Of a DNA stretch of 8,636 bases, positions 1 to 5,962 are shown one piece after another. The DNA is taken from the NCBI GenBank assembly GCA_025360945.1, contig JANYBE010000645.1:1-8636 (forward strand), written 5' to 3'. Position 1 is the stretch's first letter; each line of letters starts with the position of its first letter. The notes beneath the pieces were generated by a model. The model worked only from the letters and a program-made list of their open reading frames with translations, did not search any database and had not been told where the DNA came from. The DNA comes from Rhizobacter sp. GTDB taxonomy: Bacteria > Pseudomonadota > Gammaproteobacteria > Burkholderiales > Burkholderiaceae_C. A program made the translations under genes and the position numbers.

Positions 1-438
1 CGCGAGCAGGCCCACGCCGGCCGCCTTGCGGCGCGCGGCGTCCACCTCGCCCGGTGCCTTGTCGGGCACCGGCTGGCGCGCTTCGGGCACGGGCACGGCC
101 TTGATGGGCTCGGGCGCCTTCACGGGCGTGGGCTTGGGCACGGCCAGGGGCGCGTCGTTCAAGGTGTCCTTGCGCGTGTCCTTCAGCGTCTCCGGCTTCA
201 CCACCGGCGGCGGGGGGGGGGGCGCGCGTTCGAGCAGCATCTTGGCCAGGCGCGGCGGCAGCTCCTGCGGCTGGCTGCGGTCTTCCTTGACGATCGGTGC
301 GAGCAGCACGCCGATGCACAGCAGGGTGCAGATGATCAGCACCGTGCGCACGATGCGCTGGAAGCGCGCTTCGTCTTCGGTGGCGACATCCCACGCCAAA
401 ATCGGCGCGCGGAACGAGGTCATCACCGCGGCGTTCAT
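1..438 (-). CDS. TonB-like / AgmX (GltJ)-type energy-transducing protein, N-terminal part (partial)
   Basis: The first 146 codons are visible; the gene runs past base 1. A cytoplasmic segment of about 28 residues precedes one membrane helix (about 29-50, IVRTVLIICTLLCIGVLLAP). Then comes a proline- and lysine-rich periplasmic arm: six consecutive Pro at 73-78, then repeated Val/Lys-Pro pairs (PKPTPVKAPEPIKAVPVPEA). This layout, directly after ExbB-ExbD-ExbD, is that of TonB/TolA and of the AgmX/PglI C-terminal-domain family of gliding clusters; the diagnostic C-terminal domain lies outside the window. The TonB membrane His (SHLS motif) is absent. The start at 438 has AGAGGG 7 nt upstream and an ATGA overlap with the ExbD stop; an alternative in-frame ATG is at 423. 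An in-frame run of 11 C residues encodes part of the Pro6. Confidence 0.88.
   Translation of the reverse strand, partial: MNAAVMTSFRAPILAWDVATEDEARFQRIVRTVLIICTLLCIGVLLAPIVKEDRSQPQELPPRLAKMLLERAPPPPPPVVKPETLKDTRKDTLNDAPLAVPKPTPVKAPEPIKAVPVPEARQPVPDKAPGEVDAARRKAAGVGLLA
212..222 (-). repeat. C11 homopolymer inside the TonB-like gene
   Basis: Eleven consecutive G on the plus strand (C on the coding strand) encode three whole Pro codons and two bases of a fourth. With 11 C the frame stays open as a Pro/Lys-rich arm of the expected type. Removing one C gives Arg-Arg-Arg-Trp then TGA; adding one keeps a different frame open to the window edge. It is a candidate slippage site or a place where assemblies may err. 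Confidence 0.9.
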
Positions 439-929
439 GACGCGTCCCTCTGCCGCACCGCGAACGACACATCGCTGAAGTTCGCACGCGAAGCGGTGAC
501 CATCACCTTCTTCAGCAGGCGGTACGGAATGTCCTTGTCGCCCATGATGGTGACGCGCTGGCCTTGCGCCTTGTTCTCGGCGCGGATGACCTGGCGGCCC
601 GCCATGAATTCGAGTTCGGCCTTCAGCGGCACGATCACGTCGTCGGTCGCGGCCATCGCCTCGGCGACGGTCGCGACCTTGCGGCCACCGACCAGGATGT
701 CGCTGCCGCTGATGATGACGACCAAGGTATCGCGCGGCTCCTTGTCGGCCGAGGACATCGGCAACTGCACCGCCTTCGGGCTCGGCAGGGTTTCGACACC
801 GGTGGAGTTGGAGAGTAGGAAGAAGATCAGGATCGTGAACACATCGATCAGCGAGACCAGGTTCATATCGAGCCCGGTCTGGTTGCGCCCTTTGCGCTCG
901 GCGCGTTTTTGCAGCGGGGTGAGCTTCAT
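435..929 (-). CDS. ExbD/TolR-family proton-channel subunit (with conserved Asp)
   Basis: This 164-aa protein has a longer basic cytoplasmic segment (1-20, KRAERKGRNQ), a membrane helix (about 23-42, LVSLIDVFTILIFFLL) and a periplasmic domain (about 45-164). Asp29 sits at the place of ExbD Asp25 and TolR Asp23, the residue that is protonated and drives rotation or conformational change in ExbB-ExbD motors. The periplasmic part contains ISGSDILVGGRKV and ends in a TolR-like segment, IPYRLLKKVMVTASRANFSD, a typical C-terminal feature of the family. It is unlike the preceding ExbD outside the helix, so the pair is not a recent duplication. The gene starts 12 nt after the previous stop with a weak GGGG ribosome site 5 nt before the ATG. 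Its TGA overlaps the ATG of the TonB-like gene (ATGA). Confidence 0.95.
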   Translation of the reverse strand: MKLTPLQKRAERKGRNQTGLDMNLVSLIDVFTILIFFLLSNSTGVETLPSPKAVQLPMSSADKEPRDTLVVIISGSDILVGGRKVATVAEAMAATDDVIVPLKAELEFMAGRQVIRAENKAQGQRVTIMGDKDIPYRLLKKVMVTASRANFSDVSFAVRQRDAS

Positions 930-941
930 GGCGGCCCCGTT

Positions 942-1433
942 TCAGCGTTGTTTGATCGGCGCGTCGCCGATCGAGATGTTGGGGAAAAGCTCGGCACGCA
1001 CCACGGCTTCGCCCTGCACCACGCGACCGGCACGCACCGCGTCCATCACCTGCACCAGGGTGTCGTAGGCGGTGTTCGGCTCCGACAGCACGGTGGCTTC
1101 GGTCTTGTCCGGGAACTTGGTCTTGAGCTGCTGCACGAGCTGCGCCAGTGCCTGCACGTCATGGCCATTGGCCGTGTCGGGAATGCGCTGAATCAGTCCG
1201 CCTATGCGGTCGCCGACCTCGAGCGCGTCGGGCCGGATCACGATCTCGAGCTGCAGGTTCTCGGGCGTCAGCTGCATCGGGCCCGACGTCTGCGCCGGCA
1301 GGCTCAGGTCGATCACCGCCAGGCGCGTGAACACGGCCACCGACAGCAGGAACGGCACCAGCACCACGATCAGGTTGATGAACGCGGTGATCTCCAGATG
1401 CGCTGCCGTCTTGCGCAGGCGTCGGGTCTTCAT
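942..1433 (-). CDS. ExbD/TolR-family protein lacking the channel aspartate
   Basis: This 163-aa protein has ExbD topology: a short basic cytoplasmic start (1-13), one membrane helix (about 14-37, EITAFINLIVVLVPFLLSVA) and a periplasmic domain of about 125 residues. The segment aligns without gaps to the ExbD/TolR consensus NVTPxIDVxLVLL, but the essential proton-carrying Asp is Asn20, the consensus Pro is Ala17 and the consensus Asn is Glu14. The adjacent second ExbD keeps Asp. Membership is clear from topology, length and position after ExbB, but this copy is unlikely to carry protons through that site. A Pro27 lies mid-helix. There is no good Shine-Dalgarno before the ATG at 1433; the gene starts 4 nt after the ExbB stop, so translational reinitiation is likely. 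It probably pairs with the second ExbD as an asymmetric dimer. Confidence 0.93.
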   Translation of the reverse strand: MKTRRLRKTAAHLEITAFINLIVVLVPFLLSVAVFTRLAVIDLSLPAQTSGPMQLTPENLQLEIVIRPDALEVGDRIGGLIQRIPDTANGHDVQALAQLVQQLKTKFPDKTEATVLSEPNTAYDTLVQVMDAVRAGRVVQGEAVVRAELFPNISIGDAPIKQR

Positions 1434-1437
1434 GATT

Positions 1438-2100
1438 TCAGCGCGCCGCCGAAGCCGCAGCCTGCTCGGCGCGGATGCGTTGCACGAGGTTCAGGAAGCT
1501 GATCTTCGCGGCCTCGAGGCCGTCGACGATTTCGCTCGTCTTGGCCTGCAAGAACGCGTGGATCAGCAGGAACGGGATCGCCACCATCAGCGCGAACGCG
1601 GTGTTATTCATCGCGATCGAGATCGAGGCCGACAGCAGCTCGGCCTTCTCGGCCGGATTGACCTGCGCCACCGCGGTGAAGCCCTTGATCAGGCCGATGA
1701 TGGTGCCCAGCAGACCGACCAGCGTGATGACGTTGGCGAAGGTGGCGATGTAGTGGGTGCGCTTCTCGAGGCGCGGCACGATTTCCATCATGCCCTCTTC
1801 CATTGCCGCGTCGAAGTCTTCGCGGCGGCCCGGGCTCTGCATGCGGTCGAGGCCGTAATGGACGATCTTGCCGACGGCCGCGTCGGAGTTGGCGGTCACG
1901 CCTTGCGCGTCGCGGAACTGGCCTTTTTGCAACATTGGCAGAACTTGCGACCAGACCTTGCGGTTCTGGTTGCGCGCCTTCGACAGGAACACGAAGCGCT
2001 CGATCGCGATCGCGACGCCTAGCGCCATGATCAGGATGCTGGGGTAGATGAACAGGCCGCAGTCCTGGAAGAACTTGACGGCGGTTTGAAAGGTGTTCAT
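1438..2100 (-). CDS. ExbB/TolQ/MotA-family proton-channel subunit
   Basis: This 220-aa inner-membrane protein has three predicted helices: about 16-38, about 117-142 and about 160-185. The family signature is clear: PRLEKRTHYIATFANVITLV leading into GLLGTIIGLIKGF (TM2), and SIAMNNTAFALMVAIPFLL (TM3). The two polar Thr that line the ExbB/TolQ pore are present (T133 in TM2, T167 in TM3). Unusually, Asn165-Asn166 precede T167 where many ExbB proteins have Val-Thr. ExbB pentamers surround two ExbD helices and couple proton flow to mechanical work, and two ExbD genes follow directly. The ATG at 2100 is preferred over an in-frame upstream start at 2178: GGAGAG lies 7 nt before it and the upstream extension is Arg-rich and unlike the family. 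The 46-nt gap before this gene is the largest in the window. Confidence 0.95.
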   Translation of the reverse strand: MNTFQTAVKFFQDCGLFIYPSILIMALGVAIAIERFVFLSKARNQNRKVWSQVLPMLQKGQFRDAQGVTANSDAAVGKIVHYGLDRMQSPGRREDFDAAMEEGMMEIVPRLEKRTHYIATFANVITLVGLLGTIIGLIKGFTAVAQVNPAEKAELLSASISIAMNNTAFALMVAIPFLLIHAFLQAKTSEIVDGLEAAKISFLNLVQRIRAEQAAASAAR

Positions 2101-2146
2101 GAATGGACTCTCCGGTGAAAGACTGTGAGCAAGATGAATGAATGAA

Positions 2147-2470
2147 TTACTTCGGTGTCGTCGCGGCCGCCGCGGCAACTGCCGGGCCGCCGTTGGGCGT
2201 GCGGGCCGCTTGCACGATGGCGTCGTAGCGCACCTCGCGGCGGAACACGTCGCGGTCGACCGGGGAGAGCGCTTCGTCGAGCACGCTGACCAGCGGCCGG
2301 CCCGATAGGTCGCCCGGCAGCGGCTTCTTCCAGGGCACGATGATCAGCACCTTTGGCAGCTCGCGATTGCCGATGATCTGGGTGCGATCGATGTCGGCCC
2401 GGTCCTGCGCGAACGCGGTCGCACAGACCAGCAGTCCGGCGGCGATGAGCATCAGTGTGGTCAGTTTCAT
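2147..2470 (-). CDS. Small exported protein of unknown function
   Basis: This 107-aa protein has a clear Sec signal peptide (about 1-21, AFA before QD) and a mature part of only about 86 residues. I do not recognise a named domain. The central region (about 30-82) looks like the conserved core: TQIIGNRELPKVLIIVPWKK, then LPGDLSGRPLVSVLDEAL, then SPVDRDVFRREVRYDAI. The C-terminal 20 residues are Ala/Thr/Pro low complexity. There is no Cys in the mature part, no lipobox and no membrane segment, so a soluble periplasmic protein is expected. The ATG at 2470 is chosen over an in-frame upstream Met at 2533 because it gives the signal peptide, has AAGGAG 5 nt upstream, and forms an ATGA overlap with the lipoprotein stop. 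Its position between the outer-membrane lipoprotein and the ExbB motor gene suggests a connector or regulator of the motor, which is inference only. Confidence 0.88.
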   Translation of the reverse strand: MKLTTLMLIAAGLLVCATAFAQDRADIDRTQIIGNRELPKVLIIVPWKKPLPGDLSGRPLVSVLDEALSPVDRDVFRREVRYDAIVQAARTPNGGPAVAAAAATTPK

Positions 2471-3168
2471 GACTTCTCCTTGCGGGTCGCCGCGACCTGC
2501 GCGGGCTTGCGGTTCTTCAGCTCGGCGACCCACTTGGTGACGGCGGCGTCACCCGGCGAGAGCGCGAGATAGCGCTCGTACAGCTCGGCTGCGCGCTTGG
2601 CGTCACCGAGGTACAGGTCATTGAGAATGCCCAGGTTCAGCGTCGCCGCCGCGTAGTCGGCGTTCGCCGCGAGCGAGCGTTCGTAAGCGTTGCGCGCCTT
2701 GTCGAACTGGCCGAGCTGGCGGTAGGTGATGCCGAGCTGGTTGAGGTAGACCGGCTGCGCCGGGCTGAGCTTGACGGCCTGCTCGAGCTCGGTCGCCGAC
2801 TCGCTCAGCTTGCCAGCGGCGCGCAGCATCACGCCGAGGTTGGCGTGGGGGCCACCAAGCTCGGGATTGGACTGCGCCAACGCGCGGTAACCGCGTTCGG
2901 CGTCGACCACCTTGCCGGCGCGCTGGTCGCGCACGGCGTCGTCGAACGCCCGCTGGGCGGCTGGACTCAGCGGCGTCTCGTTGACGGCCAGCGCGGACTG
3001 TCGTGCCGCGACCGGCGCCGACGCGACCGCGGACGGCGACGCAGGCGCGGAAGCATTCGCCCCCGGCAAGACCTTGTCCTTGAGCTCGTCCAATGTGGCA
3101 CAGCCGGCGACGCCCGCGGCGAGCACCGACAGCGCCGCGGCGCGCGCAAGGAGTTCAGCGAATCGCAT
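2467..3168 (-). CDS. TPR lipoprotein (GltE/AglT-like)
   Basis: This 233-aa protein has a lipoprotein signal whose lipobox VAGC places the lipidated Cys at residue 23, followed by Ala-Thr, which predicts outer-membrane sorting. Residues about 35-65 are an Ala/Pro/Ser-rich spacer. Four consecutive TPR units span about 70-205, for example HANLGVMLRAAGKLSESATELEQ, broken in the usual way into helix pairs, then YLNQLGITYRQLGQFDKARN and LYLGDAKRAAELYERYLAL. The tail is short and basic. TPR lipoproteins of this size beside TolQ/TolR-like genes occur in Myxococcus Agl-Glt (AglT/GltE), so it probably anchors protein contacts at the inner face of the outer membrane. The start is fixed by an excellent ribosome site lying inside the 3' end of the preceding gene. 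Its stop overlaps the next start as ATGA. Confidence 0.93.
   Translation of the reverse strand: MRFAELLARAAALSVLAAGVAGCATLDELKDKVLPGANASAPASPSAVASAPVAARQSALAVNETPLSPAAQRAFDDAVRDQRAGKVVDAERGYRALAQSNPELGGPHANLGVMLRAAGKLSESATELEQAVKLSPAQPVYLNQLGITYRQLGQFDKARNAYERSLAANADYAAATLNLGILNDLYLGDAKRAAELYERYLALSPGDAAVTKWVAELKNRKPAQVAATRKEKS
2476..2481 (-). promoter_or_regulatory. Shine-Dalgarno deciding the start of the small exported protein
   Basis: The minus strand reads AAGGAG, 5 nt before the ATG at 2470. It supports the short start with a signal peptide over the longer in-frame start at 2533, whose extra 21 residues are Arg/Glu-rich and overlap the lipoprotein gene. Confidence 0.75.
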
Positions 3169-5962
3169 CGATCACCTCCTCGGCGCGTTCGTTCTTGCCG
3201 TAGCGCACCGGGCGCAGCTCGCGCAGCGCCTCGAAGCTGCTCTTGACCCATTTGTCGTAGATGCCGTTGGCAGCACGACGGGCGTTCACCTCGTGGTACT
3301 CAGTCGCCTTCTCCTCAAACGGGAAGGCCTGCTCCTCGAGCAGCACATCGTACTGCTCGCGCTCGACCTTGCTCAGCTTCTTTGGCCGCTCGGACGTCAT
3401 CAGCGCCTTGCCGAACTCGCGGTACACGGCCGCGATGCGGTAAGTCGCCGCGGTTGTCACGTCGGCCACACCATAGTCGGCCGCGACGGCGTAGGCCTTC
3501 AGCGTCTCTTCCATCTTCGCTTTCTTCAGCGCGAGGTTCTTCTTCAGCGGCTCGACCAGCGCGACCTTGCGGTATGCCTCGGCGACCGGTTCGGCCAGGT
3601 ACAGCGCCGCGGTTGCGCCGAGGTAGCGGGTGCGATCGCTGCGTGCGCCCCCGCCGTTCTGGTCGGCGTAGAAGATGTCCTTCATCAGCGCGGCCTCGCG
3701 CGTCGCGTTGCCGTCTTCCTTGGCAAGGCGCGCGATGCGAAAGCGCGCCTCGACCGCCGGCTCGAGCGGCTGCGGGTTCTGCGCGAGGTAGCGCTCGTAG
3801 GCCTTGGTCGCCGGCGCGCGCTGCGCCGCCTTCTCGTAGAACTCGGCCGCCTGCCACAGGGCATCGCGTGCGATCTTCGGATCCTTGGCTGTCGTCGCCA
3901 GACGTTCGAACTCGCCTGCAGCGCCGGCCCACTGACCCTTTTCCATGTAGGCGACGGCGAGCTTGTTGCTCACGTCGGCCTGCAACGGGTGGTTCGGGAA
4001 GCGCTGGCGGAAGTCCTCGAGCGTGCGCGCGGCGCCGTCCCAGTCTTTCAGCGTGATCAGCGCCGCGGCCGCGTCGTACTGCGCATTGGCACGCACCGTC
4101 GATTGTGGTGCGACCGTGCCGACGCGGGCGAAAAACGCCACCGCATCGCGCGTCTGGCCGGCCTCACGTGCCTTTTCGCCCTGCTTGTAGATCGAGGCGG
4201 CCTGGCGCTCGACGAGTTCGTTGCGCGCCGCGTCCATTTCCGGCACGAGCTTGAGCACTTCGGTGTAACGCTTCTCCGATTCGTCGAACGCGCCGCGCTC
4301 GAACGCGGTGTGCGCAAGGACCGTCCAGGCAACGCGCTTTTGTGCGTCAGCAGCGGGCGGCTTCAGATCGAGCACGCGTTGCGCCACGCTGGCGGCCTGG
4401 TCGTTGTCGTGCAGCGCGTACAGCTTTTCTGCCGCGTCGGCGAGCACTGGCGCGGCGCGCGGGTCGTCATTGAAGGTGCTGGCAAAACGCAGCGCGCTGG
4501 CGACGCCAGCCTGCTGCAACGTGGGCACCTCGGCCGGCCCAGCCTTCTTCTGGCGCTGCGCGTAGCTCAGCAGCGCGGCGTAACCGGCGTCGGCACTCTT
4601 TTCGTGCTTCGGGTAGCCGTACGCGGTCTTCTCGTACTCGACAGCGGCCTCGGCGATGCGACCATCCTCGAACAGCAACTCGGCGAGCAGGAAGTTGTTC
4701 TGCGCCGCCTTCGGATCGTCCGGGAACGACGCGAGGAACGCGCGGTACCAGCGCACTGCTTCCTGGTAGTCGGCCGTGGCTTTGCTCTTCTGCGCGCTTG
4801 CGTGATAGAAAAGCGCGAGCTCGGTCAGGTGGGTCTTCACGCGCGGCTGTGCCAGATCCCAGCCCTTCGGATTGGCGCGGCGGAATTCGCTCGTCACACT
4901 GTAGTTCGCGACGAATTCCTTCTTCGCCTCGAGCGCGGCAACGGCAAAACCGCCGCGCTCGTAGATCTCGATCACGCGCGCCTGCAGTTGCGGCGCCTGT
5001 GCGTGCAGCGGGTTGCGGCGCGCGAACAGGCTAAAGGTGTCAGCCGCGTCCTTGCTGCGGTCTTGCTTGATGTAGAGCTCGCCGAGTTGCTCGTACACAC
5101 GGAACTCGTAGGTCTTGCGCGCCGGCGAATTGATGTATGAAGGAATCGACTCGGCGCCTCGCAGATTGGCCAGGCTGATGCTCATCACGCGGAAGGTGTC
5201 CTCGGCCAGTTCACGGTCGGCGCGCGTCAGGCCCTTCAGCGTCTGCAGCCCGCCCTCGCCTTCGCGGTTCGCGACCTTGATGTCGAGCACGCCGAAGAAC
5301 GACGCCAGCGCATCCTCGAGTCGGCCTTGCTTGAACTGCGACCAGCCGTGCATGTACAGCGCGCGGTCGTGATAGGGGTTGCTCGCGCCCGCGGACAGCA
5401 CCGTCGCGTAGGCCTTCTCGGCGTTGGGGTAGTCGCGCGCGGTGAACAGCAGCTCGCCGCGACGGAACTGGGCCTCGTCCTTGTACTTCGTCGCCGGGTA
5501 GTCCTTCGCCAGCCGGTCGAGCGTCTTCAGCGCGGTCTCGAGATCGCCACCCTGTTCGTAGGCGCGCGCGAGCTGGTACAGCACGCGATCGTTGCTCGGG
5601 TCGGCCGGGTAGATCTTCAGGAAGTCCTGGTAGCGCTTGATCGCGGCGCGGTAGTCCGGGCCGGCGGCGGGCTGGTCGGTGGCGTTGTCGGCCACGTCCA
5701 TCTCGAGATCACCGATGCGGCGCATCGCCTCGGCGCGCTGCGGCGCGTTCGGCGCAATCGCGAGGAACTTGTTGTAGGCCTCGATCGCCTGCGCTTCGGT
5801 CGCCACGACGGAGCCGTCCTTCTCGACCGTCACCTGGCGGCCCGCGAGTGTCTTCAGCGTCGGCTCGTTGTCGGGCGTGCCGCGCTTGCTGGCGCAGGCC
5901 GCCAGCAGGCACGCCAGCACCACGGCAGCGCCCGCGCGGCGCTTACTGTGGAGCCGCGACAT
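3155..5962 (-). CDS. Large multi-TPR lipoprotein
   Basis: This protein has 935 aa from the chosen start. Residues 1-23 form a lipoprotein signal with several basic residues, a hydrophobic core and lipobox LAAC (Cys23); the following Ala-Ser has no Asp retention signal, so outer-membrane anchoring is expected. The rest is nearly all TPR-like helix pairs: about 55-230 (BamD/YbgF-like, for example DYPATKYKDEAQFRRGELLF), about 370-475 and about 540-760. A distinct C-terminal segment (about 853-935) is rich in charged and aromatic residues, with QYDVLLEEQAFPFEEKATEY and later IYDKWVKSSF, and may be a docking domain. The overall build resembles the large TPR proteins of Myxococcus Glt clusters (GltD/AgmU type), a resemblance rather than a proven orthology. 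Longer starts at 6013 and 5971 are in frame, but AAGGA lies 8 nt before the ATG at 5962, while at 5971 it would touch the start codon. The 3' end overlaps the next gene by 14 nt. Confidence 0.9.
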   Translation of the reverse strand: MSRLHSKRRAGAAVVLACLLAACASKRGTPDNEPTLKTLAGRQVTVEKDGSVVATEAQAIEAYNKFLAIAPNAPQRAEAMRRIGDLEMDVADNATDQPAAGPDYRAAIKRYQDFLKIYPADPSNDRVLYQLARAYEQGGDLETALKTLDRLAKDYPATKYKDEAQFRRGELLFTARDYPNAEKAYATVLSAGASNPYHDRALYMHGWSQFKQGRLEDALASFFGVLDIKVANREGEGGLQTLKGLTRADRELAEDTFRVMSISLANLRGAESIPSYINSPARKTYEFRVYEQLGELYIKQDRSKDAADTFSLFARRNPLHAQAPQLQARVIEIYERGGFAVAALEAKKEFVANYSVTSEFRRANPKGWDLAQPRVKTHLTELALFYHASAQKSKATADYQEAVRWYRAFLASFPDDPKAAQNNFLLAELLFEDGRIAEAAVEYEKTAYGYPKHEKSADAGYAALLSYAQRQKKAGPAEVPTLQQAGVASALRFASTFNDDPRAAPVLADAAEKLYALHDNDQAASVAQRVLDLKPPAADAQKRVAWTVLAHTAFERGAFDESEKRYTEVLKLVPEMDAARNELVERQAASIYKQGEKAREAGQTRDAVAFFARVGTVAPQSTVRANAQYDAAAALITLKDWDGAARTLEDFRQRFPNHPLQADVSNKLAVAYMEKGQWAGAAGEFERLATTAKDPKIARDALWQAAEFYEKAAQRAPATKAYERYLAQNPQPLEPAVEARFRIARLAKEDGNATREAALMKDIFYADQNGGGARSDRTRYLGATAALYLAEPVAEAYRKVALVEPLKKNLALKKAKMEETLKAYAVAADYGVADVTTAATYRIAAVYREFGKALMTSERPKKLSKVEREQYDVLLEEQAFPFEEKATEYHEVNARRAANGIYDKWVKSSFEALRELRPVRYGKNERAEEVIDAIR
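3170..3180 (-). promoter_or_regulatory. Near-perfect Shine-Dalgarno for the TPR lipoprotein
   Basis: The minus strand reads AGGAGGTGATC here, an 11-nt perfect match to the complement of the 16S rRNA 3' end, with its AGGAGG core 6 nt before the ATG at 3168. It lies inside the last codons of the upstream TPR gene (Glu-Glu-Val-Ile), so ribosomes finishing that gene pass over it. It settles the start and suggests the small lipoprotein is translated more strongly than its neighbours. Confidence 0.85.

Noticed and set aside
435..1433. Recent tandem duplication of ExbD
   Set aside because: The two ExbD proteins share only topology and the membrane-helix register; their periplasmic parts are clearly different, so they are ancient paralogues rather than a fresh repeat.
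909..2022. Plus-strand open frames of 190-270 codons opposite ExbB and the ExbDs
   Set aside because: They are His/Arg/Asp-rich low-complexity translations antisense to clear membrane-protein genes, typical of shadow frames.
2101..2146. Possible promoter or terminator in the 46-nt gap before ExbB
   Set aside because: There is no hairpin with a T-run and no convincing -35/-10 pair. The gap holds the ExbB ribosome site and a 3.5-copy ATGA tetranucleotide run (2134-2147) that looks like chance.
2101..2178. Longer N-terminus for ExbB starting at 2178
   Set aside because: The added 26 residues are Arg/Ser/His-rich, overlap the preceding gene and are not typical of the family; the start at 2100 has a well-spaced GGAGAG.
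2912..5140. A 742-codon open frame on the plus strand opposite the TPR genes
   Set aside because: It is antisense to two well-supported genes and crosses their boundary. Its protein is Arg/Leu/Val-rich with no recognisable domain, and GC-rich codon usage commonly leaves long open antisense frames. The minus-strand genes have signal peptides, lipoboxes, ribosome sites and TPR patterns.
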